A stretch of 64,000 nucleotides of DNA, from contig NZ_CP036250.1 in the NCBI RefSeq assembly GCF_004300825.1, forward strand, positions 1,860,001 through 1,924,000, read 5' to 3'. The notes under the pieces are model-generated. The model had not been told where the DNA came from. It ran no database searches and worked only from the letters and a program-made list of their open reading frames with translations. This document shows positions 16,807 through 25,268 of the stretch, piece after piece. A program made the translations under genes and the position numbers. This DNA is from Egicoccus halophilus. GTDB taxonomy: Bacteria > Actinomycetota > Nitriliruptoria > Nitriliruptorales > Nitriliruptoraceae. Each line of letters opens with the position of its first letter. Position 1 is the stretch's first letter.

Positions 16807-17184
16807 GTGCGCCCCACCCGCCGTGCTGCCGGGCTGCTCGTCCCGCTCGTCGTGCTCGCCGCCGCCTGCGGTGGCGGGGACGCCGTCGACGAGGCGACCT
16901 CGGCCGACCCGACCGAGGACGTCCAGACCGAAGAACCCGACGAGGACGAGGCGCTCGACGAGGTCGACGAGGTCGAGGACGTCGAGGAGCCCGACGGCGC
17001 CGACGACGAGGCGGAGCCCGAGCCGGCCGACACCGGCACCACCGGTGCGCCGGCCGACGACGTCCCGCTCGAGGGGACCAGTGCGGTCGACACCGACGAC
17101 GTCTGGCTCGACGGCACGAGCGCGGTCCCCGGCGGGGACGTCGAGTGGGGCACCAGCGCCGAGCCGGCCGACGACCTCGGCTGA
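16807..17184 (+). CDS. Acidic lipoprotein with C-terminal GTSA repeats
   Basis: A 125-residue predicted lipoprotein of unknown function. The signal peptide (RPTRRAAGLLVPLVVLAAAC) ends in a lipobox-like cysteine at about residue 20, then a strongly acidic Glu/Asp/Thr linker (about 25-75). The C-terminus carries three imperfect repeats: DDVPLEGTSAV, DDVWLDGTSAV and GDVEWGTSAE. GTG 16807 directly follows GGAGGAATC (GGAGGA, 3 nt). It is divergent from fbpC and may share its control region. The repeats could be a surface-exposed binding tail. Confidence 0.78.
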   Translation: MRPTRRAAGLLVPLVVLAAACGGGDAVDEATSADPTEDVQTEEPDEDEALDEVDEVEDVEEPDGADDEAEPEPADTGTTGAPADDVPLEGTSAVDTDDVWLDGTSAVPGGDVEWGTSAEPADDLG

Positions 17185-17229
17185 CCGGCGCCGCACGGCG
17201 CGCGGAGCGGGCCCGCCCGCGCGCCGGGG

Positions 17230-17235
17230 TAGGCT
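17230..17235 (+). promoter_or_regulatory. TAGGCT box, leaderless groES-like start
   Basis: TAGGCT ends 6 nt before ATG 17242. No Shine-Dalgarno is present, so the message is probably leaderless. Confidence 0.5.
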
Positions 17236-17241
17236 GCGGGC

Positions 17242-17580
17242 ATGAGCGCATCCGAACCCGTGACCGAGATCCGACGCAGCGTCGCCGTGCTCGGTGACCG
17301 CGTGCTCGTCCAGCCGCCGGAGGACAGCGAACGCCGTTCGAAGGGCGGCATCCTGATCCCGGCGACCGCCACGTCGGTCGACCGCAAGGGCACCTGGGGC
17401 GAGGCGATCGGCGTCGGACCCCACGTCCGTTCGGTCTCGACGGGTGACGAGGTGCTCTACCTCCCCGAGGACGCCATTGAGGTGGACGTGCAGGGCGAGG
17501 CCTATCTCATCGTCCGCGAGCGCGACGTCCACGCCGTCGGGACGACCCGCCGTGACGGCGCCACCGGTCTGTACCTGTAG
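17242..17580 (+). CDS. GroES-like co-chaperonin
   Basis: A 112-residue protein of the Cpn10/GroES family, which caps the GroEL chamber. The N-terminal strand VAVLGDRVLVQPPE, the mobile loop region (SERRSKGGILIPATA, about 31-45) and the C-terminal YLIVRERDVHAV match the fold. It is slightly longer than a standard GroES at both ends, has no groEL beside it, and is therefore probably a paralogue and not the housekeeping copy. ATG 17242 is set by the TAGGCT box. Confidence 0.82.
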   Translation: MSASEPVTEIRRSVAVLGDRVLVQPPEDSERRSKGGILIPATATSVDRKGTWGEAIGVGPHVRSVSTGDEVLYLPEDAIEVDVQGEAYLIVRERDVHAVGTTRRDGATGLYL

Positions 17581-17695
17581 TGCGCACCGGCACGTCGCTC
17601 GACTACCGCGTCGGGTGCCTCGCCGCCTAGCGTTGCCGCCGGCGACATCATCGTCAGGCACCACCGCCAGCACCATCGTCGAGGGAGGGACCCGC

Positions 17696-18793
17696 ATGAG
17701 CGCGCAGACGGATGCCGTGGCCTCGGCAGCGGCGGTCGGGCCTCCGCCCGGCATGCAGGTGCGCCTGTCCTCCAACGAGTCCCCGTTCGGTCCGTCGCCG
17801 GCCGCGGTCGCGGCCGCCGGCACCGCGGTCGCCGAGGCCCACCTGTACCCCGACGACCAGTCGCTCGCCCTGCGCCGGGCGATCGCGGAGCACGACGGCC
17901 TCGCGCTCGAGCAGGTCGCCGTGGGCACCGGTTCGGCCGCGCTGCTGATGGACGCGATCGCGCACGAGGCCCGTGCGGGCGGCGACGTGGTCGCGTTCGC
18001 GCGCAGCTTCGTCGTCTACCGCCTCGGTGCCCGCAACGCCGGAGCACGCTACGTCGAGGTCGGGACCGACGGCCCGGCGACCGGCGAGCGCGACGGCTAC
18101 GGCCGCGGCGTCGAGCGACTGCTGGCGGCCGTCGGCGACGACACCCGCGTGGTCGCGATCGACAACCCGGGCAACCCGACCGGCGCGCACCTCACCGGCG
18201 AGCAGGTGCAGGCCCTGGTGGCCGGGATCCCCGAGCACGTGACGATCCTGCTCGACGAGGCCTACCACCACTTCGCCCGGGGTCAGCAGGGCTACGCCAC
18301 CGCGGACGAGCTCGGACTGGAGCATCCACGGCTGCTGGTGCTGCGCACGTTCTCCAAGGCGCACGCGTTGGCCGGGCTGCGAATCGGGCAGCTGACCGGA
18401 CCCGCCGAGCTCGTCGGCGCGATCGACGCCTGGCGGCCCCGCTTCAACGTGACCGCCGCGTCGCAGGCGGCCGCGATCTCGAGCCTCGGTGACCGCGAGC
18501 ACCTGCGCCGGTGCGTCGAGGGGACCCTGGCCGGACGCACCCGGATGGCGACCGCCCTGCGCGAACTGGGCGTGCCGTTCACCGACGGCCTCGGCAACTT
18601 CCTGACCATCGAGCTGGGGACCGCGTCCGGACCCGTCGTGGCGGCCTACGCGGGCCACGGCGTGGGCGTGCGACCGCTCGAGCCCTACGGCATGACCGAG
18701 CAGATCCGCGTCAGCGTCGGCACGCCCGACGAGGTGGAGGCCTTCCTCGCCGCGTCCCGCGAGGTGCTCGCGGACGTGCCGTCCCGAGGCTGA
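17696..18793 (+). CDS. PLP-dependent aminotransferase, HisC-like
   Basis: A 365-residue class I/II aminotransferase close to histidinol-phosphate or aromatic-amino-acid aminotransferases. It has the N-terminal LSSNESPFGPSP motif, DNPGNPTGAHL, LLDEAYHHFA, and the PLP-binding lysine in RTFSKAHALAGLRIG (about residue 221), plus IRVSVGTPDE near the end. ATG 17696 has GAGGGAGGGA immediately upstream. With no other his genes nearby and a Phe/Trp-like substrate loop uncertain, aromatic aminotransferase is as likely as HisC. A TlpA-like gene follows 1 nt after its stop. Confidence 0.85.
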   Translation: MSAQTDAVASAAAVGPPPGMQVRLSSNESPFGPSPAAVAAAGTAVAEAHLYPDDQSLALRRAIAEHDGLALEQVAVGTGSAALLMDAIAHEARAGGDVVAFARSFVVYRLGARNAGARYVEVGTDGPATGERDGYGRGVERLLAAVGDDTRVVAIDNPGNPTGAHLTGEQVQALVAGIPEHVTILLDEAYHHFARGQQGYATADELGLEHPRLLVLRTFSKAHALAGLRIGQLTGPAELVGAIDAWRPRFNVTAASQAAAISSLGDREHLRRCVEGTLAGRTRMATALRELGVPFTDGLGNFLTIELGTASGPVVAAYAGHGVGVRPLEPYGMTEQIRVSVGTPDEVEAFLAASREVLADVPSRG

Positions 18794-18794
18794 G

Positions 18795-19394
18795 GTGCGG
18801 GCGCGCGTCGCGCTGCCGCTCGCGGCCGTCCTCGTGGCGGTCGCCGTCGCGGTGTTCGCGATCGTCACCTTCGACGACGGCGGTGAGGTGGCCGACTTCG
18901 GGGTGCCCCCGCCGCAGGGTGGCATCGCGCTGCCGGGCGACCAGGGGCTCGACGTCGGGGAGGTCGAGGCGCCGGCGCAGCTGCCGCCCCGCGACGCCAC
19001 GGTCGTGTCGGTGACCTGGGAGGAGGTCGCCGGTTGGATCGCGCGGGAGAACGACGACGGGCGCCCGGTGGTGGTCAACCTGTGGGCCAGTTGGTGTGGG
19101 CCCTGCGAGCGCGAGATCCCGCTGCTCAACGAGACGGCCGCCGCCAACCCGGACATCGCCTTCCTCGGGGTGGCGGCGCAGGACGCCCTCGAGGACGCCC
19201 GTCAGGCGGCGGAGGACTTCGGGATCGCCTTCCCGTCGCTCCACGACGCGGACTTCGACCGGGTCGCCTACCAGCTCGGTGCCCGCGGGCTGCCGACCAC
19301 CGTGACCTTCGACACGGAGGGTCGCATGGTGGGTCGGGTGCTCTCGGAGCTCAACGAGCGCAATCTCGGTGACCTGCTCGACACCGTGCGGTGA
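18795..19394 (+). CDS. TlpA-like membrane-anchored thioredoxin
   Basis: A 199-residue thioredoxin-fold protein facing the cell exterior. An N-terminal anchor (about 3-24) is followed by a spacer and a TlpA/AhpC-type redoxin domain (about 85-195) with the active site ASWCGPCER (Cys102, Cys105) and a cis-Pro in RGLPTTV. It probably reduces exported disulfides, for example in cytochrome c maturation, but no ccm genes are near. GTG 18795 follows GAGG by 5 nt. Its stop overlaps the start of the next gene (GTGA). Confidence 0.87.
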   Translation: MRARVALPLAAVLVAVAVAVFAIVTFDDGGEVADFGVPPPQGGIALPGDQGLDVGEVEAPAQLPPRDATVVSVTWEEVAGWIARENDDGRPVVVNLWASWCGPCEREIPLLNETAAANPDIAFLGVAAQDALEDARQAAEDFGIAFPSLHDADFDRVAYQLGARGLPTTVTFDTEGRMVGRVLSELNERNLGDLLDTVR

Positions 19395-20230
19395 TCGGGC
19401 CGGTGACCGGTCCGGCCACGGCGGACGTGCGGCGGGTCGCGGTCTCGGCCGACGGCACCCGGCTCGCCGTGGTCGAGCGCGGACCGGTCGGGGCGCGACC
19501 GTTCGTGGTCGCCCACGGGGTGGGGTCCTCGGCGCGGTTCGTCGGAGCGGCCTTCGCCGGGCCGGTCCTGGACGCCGGCGGTCGGCTCGTCACCTTCGAC
19601 CAGCGCGGGCACGGTGACAGCAGCCCGGTACGCGTGCCCGGTGGGCACGTCCTGGACCGCCACGTCGAGGACCTGACGGCGGTCGTCGCCGGTCTCGCGT
19701 CCCCGCCGGCGGTGGTGATCGGGGTCTCGCTGGGTGGTCACGCCGCCGTGCGGGCCGCTGCACGTGGTCACCTCGAGGGCACGACCGTCGTCGCGTGCCT
19801 GCCGGCCTGGACCGGTGACGCCGTGGCGGGGGAGGGGCCACACGCCGCGATCGCGACCGAGGTCCGGTCCACCTCCGTCCAGGCACTGATCGCCCGGCTC
19901 GCCGCCGACACCACCATGCCGAGCTGGCTGCGCTCGACGCTGCTCACCGACTACCGGCGCCACGACCCCGACAGCCTCGCGGCGGCGCTGGTCGCGCTCG
20001 ACGGCGGGGAGGCGCCGGGGCTCGACGAGGTGGCCGCGGTCGGGGACCGCCTCGGTGTCGTCGGCTGGCCGCACGACCCGGGCCACCCGCTCGACCAGGC
20101 ACGGCGCTGGGCGGCGGTGTCCGGTGGCCGGCTGCGGACCCTGCGGCTGACCGACCTCGAGGACGACCTCGAACGGCTCGGACGGGTCGCCCTGGCGGCG
20201 GCGGGCCGCGATGCGGGGCCGCGCGGCTGA
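19391..20230 (+). CDS. Alpha/beta hydrolase
   Basis: A 279-residue alpha/beta-hydrolase-fold protein. It shows the oxyanion HG motif (VVAHGVGSS, about 38), FDQRGHGDSS (about 73), the nucleophile elbow GVSLGGHAA (Ser about 117) and a late Asp/His region (GWPHDPGH, about 215). It is likely an esterase or lipase of unknown substrate. GTG 19391 overlaps the TlpA-like stop. It is convergent with the HMG-CoA lyase gene, with only 2 nt between stops. Confidence 0.83.
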   Translation: MIGPVTGPATADVRRVAVSADGTRLAVVERGPVGARPFVVAHGVGSSARFVGAAFAGPVLDAGGRLVTFDQRGHGDSSPVRVPGGHVLDRHVEDLTAVVAGLASPPAVVIGVSLGGHAAVRAAARGHLEGTTVVACLPAWTGDAVAGEGPHAAIATEVRSTSVQALIARLAADTTMPSWLRSTLLTDYRRHDPDSLAAALVALDGGEAPGLDEVAAVGDRLGVVGWPHDPGHPLDQARRWAAVSGGRLRTLRLTDLEDDLERLGRVALAAAGRDAGPRG

Positions 20231-20237
20231 GCTCAGC
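20226..20237. terminator. Palindrome spanning two convergent stops
   Basis: GCTGAGCTCAGC is a perfect 12-bp palindrome that contains the TGA of the hydrolase and the complement of the TGA of HMG-CoA lyase. It may serve as a shared, bidirectional transcription end. Confidence 0.35.
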
Positions 20238-21141
20238 GCTCCCGCTTGGCCAGCATCGCCTCGGCCACCCGCGACACCGGCGGGCGGCCCAGCTGCTGCG
20301 CCATCCATGCCGTCGCGTCGACCAGCGCGTCGAGATCGACCCCGGTCGTGACGCCCGAACCGTGCAGCGCGTACACCAGGTCCTCGGTGGCGAGGTTGCC
20401 TTTCGCTCCCGGTGCGTAGGGGCAGCCACCGAGGCCGCCGGCGGCGCTGTCGGCGATCGTCACGCCGGCCTCGAACGCGGCCAGCGTGTTGGCCAGCCCC
20501 TGCCCGTAGGTGTCGTGCATGTGGACCGCGAGCCGTTGCACCGGTGCCTCGGCGGTGACGGCCGCCAGCAGGTCCTGGACCTGACCGGGTGCCCCGACGC
20601 CGATGGTGTCACCGAGCGAGATCTCGTCGCAGCCCAGTTCGAGCATCGCCACCGTCATGCGCACGACGTCCGCGACCGGCACCTCACCCTGGTACGGGCA
20701 CCCGCACACGGTCGAGACGTAACCGCGCACCCGCAGACCCGCGTCCCGCGCCCGCGCGACGACGGGCCGGAACATCTCCAGCGACTCGTCGATGGTGCGG
20801 TTGAGGTTCTTCGCGCTGAAGGCCTCCGAGGCGGCGCCGAACACGGCGACCTCGGCGACGTCGGCCTCCAGTGCCCGCTCCAGCCCTCGTTCGTTGGGGA
20901 CCAGGACCGGGTAGCGCACGTGCTCGACCCGCTCGATGTCGGCGAGGACCTCGGCGGCATCGGCCAGCTGCGGTACCCAGCGCGGCGAGACGAAGGAGGT
21001 CGCCTCCACCACCGACAGGCCCGTACGTGCCAGTCGGTCCACGAACGCGACCTTCACGTCGGTCGGTACCACCCCGGGCTCGTTCTGCAGCCCGTCGCGA
21101 GGGCCGACCTCGACGATCGTCACGTGCTCGGGCAGGTCCAT
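20233..21141 (-). CDS. Hydroxymethylglutaryl-CoA lyase
   Basis: A 302-residue HMG-CoA lyase that cleaves HMG-CoA to acetoacetate and acetyl-CoA, the last step of leucine degradation. The TIM-barrel signature VEVGPRDGLQNE starts at residue 10, followed by EATSFVSPRWVPQ, the metal-binding HMHDTYGQG and the C-terminal catalytic loop GGLGGCPYAPGAKGN (Cys about 258). ATG 21141 has GAGGAGGAC upstream. It sits 24 nt after the methylcrotonyl-CoA carboxylase alpha gene and is probably its operon partner. Confidence 0.94.
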   Translation of the reverse strand: MDLPEHVTIVEVGPRDGLQNEPGVVPTDVKVAFVDRLARTGLSVVEATSFVSPRWVPQLADAAEVLADIERVEHVRYPVLVPNERGLERALEADVAEVAVFGAASEAFSAKNLNRTIDESLEMFRPVVARARDAGLRVRGYVSTVCGCPYQGEVPVADVVRMTVAMLELGCDEISLGDTIGVGAPGQVQDLLAAVTAEAPVQRLAVHMHDTYGQGLANTLAAFEAGVTIADSAAGGLGGCPYAPGAKGNLATEDLVYALHGSGVTTGVDLDALVDATAWMAQQLGRPPVSRVAEAMLAKRER

Positions 21142-21165
21142 GACGTCCTCCTCGTGCGGTGGCGG

Positions 21166-23148
21166 TCAGTCGCCGTCGCCGACGGTCGGTTCGAACGCCA
21201 GCAGCGGAGCCCCCGCTTCCACGGCGTCACCGACGCCCACGTGGACGGCGACGACGGTGCCGTCGGCCGGCGCGACGACCGGGTGCTCCATCTTCATGGC
21301 CTCGACCACGACCAGGGTGGCACCCGCCGCCACCTCGTCCCCGGCGGCGACGGGCAGCGCGATCACCGAACCCGGCATCGGGGAGGCGAACGCCGCGCCG
21401 CCGGCGAGCTCGGCCGGATCGGCGGATCGGGTGGCGGGCACCAGCGTCAAGCGCCGAGTCGTCCCCTGCCCGCTCACCCACACCTCGGTGCGGTCGTCGA
21501 CCACGTGCCGGGTCACGCCGCCCACCTCGCCGTCCGCGGGGGCAGGCACCGGCTTCCCGTCGGCGTCGGTGATCCGGCGGCCGTCCGGACCGCCGGTGAT
21601 CCGCAGCGACGACGAGGCGTCGGCGAGGTCGTCGTGCAGCGTGACGAGCCAGCCGCCGGCGCCGCCCAGCCGCAGCGGTCCCAGCCGGTCCCAGGGACGA
21701 TGCGGGTCGCCCGCCGGGCTGGGGCGCGGTGCGTCGGCCAGCGCGTCGGCGGCGGCCACCAGTGCCGCGGTGGGTGTCGGTGACGGCGTCCAGTCGCCCA
21801 GGTGCTCGTCGAGGAAGGCGGTGGTCAGGTCCCCGGCGACGAAGGCGTCGGACGTCACGATCGCCCGCAGCAGGTCGAGATTCGTGGTCACGCCGTGGAC
21901 CTCGGTGTCACCCAGCACCTCGGCCAGCCGCGCACAGGCGGTCGTGCGGTCGGCGGCGTGCACGATCAGCTTGCCGAGCATCGGGTCGTAGTGGCGGCTG
22001 ACGGTGCTGCCGGAGGCGATGCCGAGGTCGGCGCGCACCCCCTCCCCGTCGGGGACCGAGAGGTGCAGCACCGGACCGGTCTGGGGCAGCTGCCGCACGG
22101 GGTCCTCGGCGTAGAGACGCACCTCGACGGCGTGGCCCTCGGCGCGGACCTGCTCCTGCATGAAGCCGAGCGGTTCGCCCGCGGCGACGCGCAACTGCAG
22201 CTCCACCAGGTCGAGCCCGGTGACCAGCTCGGTGACCGGGTGCTCGACCTGCAGGCGGGTGTTCATCTCCAGGAAGAAGAACTCCGGCTCGTCACGGTCG
22301 AGCGTGTCGCCGGCGACCAGGAACTCGATGGTGCCCGCCCCCTCGTAGGACACCGAGCGGGCGGCGGCCACGGCGGCCGAGCCCATCCGCTCGCGCAGGG
22401 CCGCGTCGAGCGCGGGGGAGGGGGCCTCCTCGACGACCTTCTGGTGGCGGCGCTGGACCGAGCACTCGCGCTCGAGCAGGTGCACGACGTTGCCGTGCCG
22501 GTCGCCGAACACCTGCACCTCGACGTGGCGGGGCCGCGACACGAGGCGCTCGAGGATGACCCGGTCGTCGCCGAACCCGGCCTTCGCCTCGCGGCGGGCG
22601 GCCCCGAGCGCGTCAGGCAGTGCGGACGGGTCGGTCACGGCCCGCATGCCCTTGCCGCCACCGCCGGCGACCGCCTTCACCAGCAGCGGGAACCCGACCT
22701 CGTCGGCCGCGGCGAGCAACGCCTCGTCGTCGAGGGAGGCGTCGTGGATGCCGGGGACGACGGGGACCCCGGCCGCCTCGAGGTGCTGCTTGGCGGCGGC
22801 CTTGTCGCCCATCAGCCGCAACACGTCCGGGGCCGGGCCGACGAAGGTCAGGCCGGCGTCGGTCACCGCCCGGGCGAAGGCGGCGTTCTCCGACAGGAAG
22901 CCGTAGCCGGGATGCACGGCGTCCGCACCCGTGTCACGGGCCGCGGCGAGCAGCCGGTCGACGTCGAGGTAGGACGACACGGCCGGAGCCGGACCGAGTC
23001 GGACCGCGGTGGTGGCCTCGCGCACGTGCGGTTCGTCGACGTCGGCGTCGCTGTACACGGCCACGGTCTCGATGCCCATGGCGTGGCAGGTGCGGATCAC
23101 CCGACGGGCGATCTCCCCGCGGTTGGCCACCAGGACCCGGCGCAGCAT
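21166..23148 (-). CDS. Methylcrotonyl-CoA (acyl-CoA) carboxylase alpha subunit
   Basis: A 660-residue biotin-dependent carboxylase subunit. The biotin carboxylase part (about 1-450) has LVANRGEIARR, the ATP-grasp Gly loop AVAGGGGKGM, and the EMNTRLQVEH catalytic motif. A linker domain follows, then the biotinyl domain with AMKMEH (Lys about 626). The context (carboxyltransferase, hydratase and HMG-CoA lyase genes) argues for 3-methylcrotonyl-CoA as substrate, although acetyl- and propionyl-CoA carboxylase alpha subunits look alike. ATG 23148 has GGAGAA 5 nt upstream. Confidence 0.9.
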   Translation of the reverse strand: MLRRVLVANRGEIARRVIRTCHAMGIETVAVYSDADVDEPHVREATTAVRLGPAPAVSSYLDVDRLLAAARDTGADAVHPGYGFLSENAAFARAVTDAGLTFVGPAPDVLRLMGDKAAAKQHLEAAGVPVVPGIHDASLDDEALLAAADEVGFPLLVKAVAGGGGKGMRAVTDPSALPDALGAARREAKAGFGDDRVILERLVSRPRHVEVQVFGDRHGNVVHLLERECSVQRRHQKVVEEAPSPALDAALRERMGSAAVAAARSVSYEGAGTIEFLVAGDTLDRDEPEFFFLEMNTRLQVEHPVTELVTGLDLVELQLRVAAGEPLGFMQEQVRAEGHAVEVRLYAEDPVRQLPQTGPVLHLSVPDGEGVRADLGIASGSTVSRHYDPMLGKLIVHAADRTTACARLAEVLGDTEVHGVTTNLDLLRAIVTSDAFVAGDLTTAFLDEHLGDWTPSPTPTAALVAAADALADAPRPSPAGDPHRPWDRLGPLRLGGAGGWLVTLHDDLADASSSLRITGGPDGRRITDADGKPVPAPADGEVGGVTRHVVDDRTEVWVSGQGTTRRLTLVPATRSADPAELAGGAAFASPMPGSVIALPVAAGDEVAAGATLVVVEAMKMEHPVVAPADGTVVAVHVGVGDAVEAGAPLLAFEPTVGDGD

Positions 23149-23345
23149 CCAGTTCTCCCGTGTCGACGAGCCCGCACGTCCGGCGCGGACGCTAGCAGCG
23201 CACGCCCGAGTTCCCCTCGCGCGCGGGTGCGGTGCTGCACGCGCGCGGGCGGGCAGTCGGTGGGGTCGCCTCCCTCGACGTGGCAGGATGCCCGCGGACG
23301 GTCCCGCCCGTCCCACTGCCCTTCGCCTTCCCCGAGGAGTGCTCC

Positions 23346-24038
23346 GTGCGTCGTCCGGTCCTGCGATCCCTCCTGCTCACCACCGTGGTGGTGCTCGTCA
23401 CCGCCTGCGGTGGTGGGGGTGGCTCCGAGCCCAGCCTGGTGGACCCCACCGGCCCGGCCGACGAGACCGTCGAGCTGCCCGAGGACGCCCCGGAGACCGA
23501 CGAGGCCCCGGACGAGGAGGAGCAGCCGGAGCCGCTCACCGAGGGGGACACGGCCGAGGACGCCGACGAGGGCCAGATCGGCGACACCGACGCCGCCCCC
23601 GGCGCCGACACCGACGGGGCCGGGGACGACGCGACGGACGGGTCGGCGGCGGCTGTGGACGGCGCGGCCGCGCCGGACGAGGCGGCGCTGGCCGACCCGT
23701 GCGCGGGGCACCAGGGCCGGGAGGGCGAGGCCTTCCTCGAGGTCGTGGCACCCGCCGACGAACAGCAGCTCGGCCAGCTCGACGGCGTCGAACTCGTCGG
23801 CTGCTCGAACGTCTACGAGGCCAACGTGCAGTGGGAGCTCTACACCGGCGACGGTGAGCTGTTGACCGACGGCTTCACGACCGCCGAGTGCGGGAGCGGC
23901 TGCGTCGGCGAGTTCCGCGAGGAGCTCGACCTGAGCGCGGCGCAGGGCGAGCCCTTCGCCGAGCTGCACGTGTTCTCCGAGAGCCCGCAGGACGGGTCGC
24001 GCGACCACCTCGTGGCGATCCCGCTCGTCCTGACCTGA
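23346..24038 (+). CDS. Lipoprotein with Gmad2-like domain
   Basis: A 230-residue predicted lipoprotein. The signal peptide ends in lipobox VTAC (about residue 19). An acidic Glu/Asp/Pro/Thr linker spans about 25-120. The C-terminal 105 residues resemble the Gmad2 immunoglobulin-like domain of GerM-associated proteins: VVAPADEQQLGQLDGVELVG, VYEANVQWELY, DGELLTDGFTTAECGS and GEFREELDL. Two Cys pairs could form disulfides. GTG 23346 has GAGGAG 7 nt upstream. It interrupts the leucine-degradation cluster on the opposite strand; a link to that pathway is unlikely. Confidence 0.82.
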   Translation: MRRPVLRSLLLTTVVVLVTACGGGGGSEPSLVDPTGPADETVELPEDAPETDEAPDEEEQPEPLTEGDTAEDADEGQIGDTDAAPGADTDGAGDDATDGSAAAVDGAAAPDEAALADPCAGHQGREGEAFLEVVAPADEQQLGQLDGVELVGCSNVYEANVQWELYTGDGELLTDGFTTAECGSGCVGEFREELDLSAAQGEPFAELHVFSESPQDGSRDHLVAIPLVLT

Positions 24039-24143
24039 TCGGCGCCGGACAGCGGCACTCACACCGTGCGGTCGTTCCGGAGCTCGTCGACGAGGCGGTG
24101 GACCCCGACCCGGCGACACGCGACCCCGCCGGCACGTTCGGTG

Positions 24144-24159
24144 CGACGCACGTGCGTCG
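24144..24159. repeat. Perfect 16-bp palindrome
   Basis: CGACGCACGTGCGTCG. Its 14-bp core GACGCACGTGCGTC recurs twice in the tandem repeat at 40963-41056, in another intergenic region. Confidence 0.7.
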
Positions 24160-24183
24160 GACGCCGGCCTGTGCAGATGAGCA

Positions 24184-24227
24184 CGCACGGATCGACGGTC
24201 GCGGTGGCACTGAGCGCGATCCGTGCG
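24184..24227. terminator. 11-bp inverted repeat
   Basis: CGCACGGATCG (24184-24194) pairs exactly with CGATCCGTGCG (24217-24227), leaving a 22-nt loop. A further CGCACGGAT lies about 30 bp on. It may end transcription from either flanking convergent gene. Confidence 0.45.
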
Positions 24228-24389
24228 TTCGGACGTCGGGCGGTGCGGATCAGGGCGCACGGATGGCTCCGGCGAGGCCCTGCCGCGGCACCCGGGCGAC
24301 AACCGCGGCAGGTGCGGGCCCTGCCACACCGCTGCCGAACCGGTGCCGAGGTGATCGGCGTGGTCGCCCCTCGACGCCGACGCGTGGGA

Positions 24390-25184
24390 TCAGGCGTCGG
24401 CGGACGGGATCCAGCTGGCCTTGCGCTTGTCGAAGAAGGCCTGCATGCCCTCCTGGCCCTCCTCGGCCGCGCGCAGGCGCGCGATCAACTCCAGCCGCAG
24501 CTGCTGGGAGCCGTTCCGGTCGAGCCGGTCGATGTCCCGGATGAGCTGCTTGGTCGCCCGCTGCGCCTCGGGAGCGCCGGCGAGCAGGTTGGTGACCACC
24601 GTCTCGACGGTCGCGTCGAGGTCGTCGGGTTCACAGACCTCGCTGACGAGACCGAGGTGCAGGGCCCGGTCGGCGTCGAACGGCTCGCCCGACAGGAAGT
24701 AGCGCCGGGCGTGCCGGGCGCCGATGCGCGGCTGCACGTAGGCCGAGATCATCGACGGCGCGATGCCGACCCGGACCTCGGTGAACGCGAGCTTGGCGCC
24801 TCGTACCGCCACCGCCACGTCGACGCAGCCGAGCAGGCCGGCCGCACCGCCCATGGCATGACCGTTGACCCGCGCGACGGTCGGGGCCGGGAACTCGTCC
24901 ACCGCCCGCAGCATGGCCTCGAAGTTGCGGGAGTCCGCGACCGACTCCTCGAACGAGTAGTCCATCACCGACGACATCCAGCTCAGGTCCGCGCCCCCGG
25001 AGAAGACCGTGCCGGCGCCGGTGAGCACCAGCACCCGCACGTCGGGGTCGTCGGCCAGGCGGGTCGCGGCGTCCGTGATCGCGCCCATCAGGGTGGGGTC
25101 GAACGCGTTGCGGACCTCGGGACGGTTCAGCGTCAGGGTCACCACCCCACGCTCGTCGCGGTCGATCAGCAGGGCGTCGCTCAT
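24390..25184 (-). CDS. Enoyl-CoA hydratase family, probable methylglutaconyl-CoA hydratase
   Basis: A 264-residue crotonase-fold protein. It has the oxyanion-hole residues in GTVFSGGADLSWM and NGHAMGGAAGLLGCVDVAVA, and the acid/base loop TEVRVGIAPSMISAYV, where Glu is retained. Its place between the two carboxylase subunit genes fits methylglutaconyl-CoA hydratase, which turns 3-methylglutaconyl-CoA into HMG-CoA. ATG 25184 has GGAGGAG about 9 nt upstream; a longer in-frame start at 25247 has none. The stop of the upstream carboxyltransferase lies 84 nt away. Confidence 0.87.
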   Translation of the reverse strand: MSDALLIDRDERGVVTLTLNRPEVRNAFDPTLMGAITDAATRLADDPDVRVLVLTGAGTVFSGGADLSWMSSVMDYSFEESVADSRNFEAMLRAVDEFPAPTVARVNGHAMGGAAGLLGCVDVAVAVRGAKLAFTEVRVGIAPSMISAYVQPRIGARHARRYFLSGEPFDADRALHLGLVSEVCEPDDLDATVETVVTNLLAGAPEAQRATKQLIRDIDRLDRNGSQQLRLELIARLRAAEEGQEGMQAFFDKRKASWIPSADA

Positions 25185-25268
25185 GGCCAGCGCTCTCCTC
25201 CACGGTTGGCGGCGGACGCTAGCGGAGCGGCCGGACCCGGCCCACACCGGCGCGGCGCATCCGCCGGC

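Larger units (their letters stand above)
24039..24389. other. 350-bp gene-free stretch with inverted repeats
   Basis: It lies between the convergent Gmad2-like lipoprotein and hydratase genes. I see no convincing coding frame. It contains a 16-bp perfect palindrome (24144-24159) and an 11-bp inverted repeat (24184-24227), so it may act as a two-way terminator region. Confidence 0.6.

Noticed and set aside
21802-23865. A 687-codon open frame on the plus strand opposite the carboxylase alpha gene
   Set aside because: Shadow of a clear biotin carboxylase; no recognisable motif and a long low-complexity tail.
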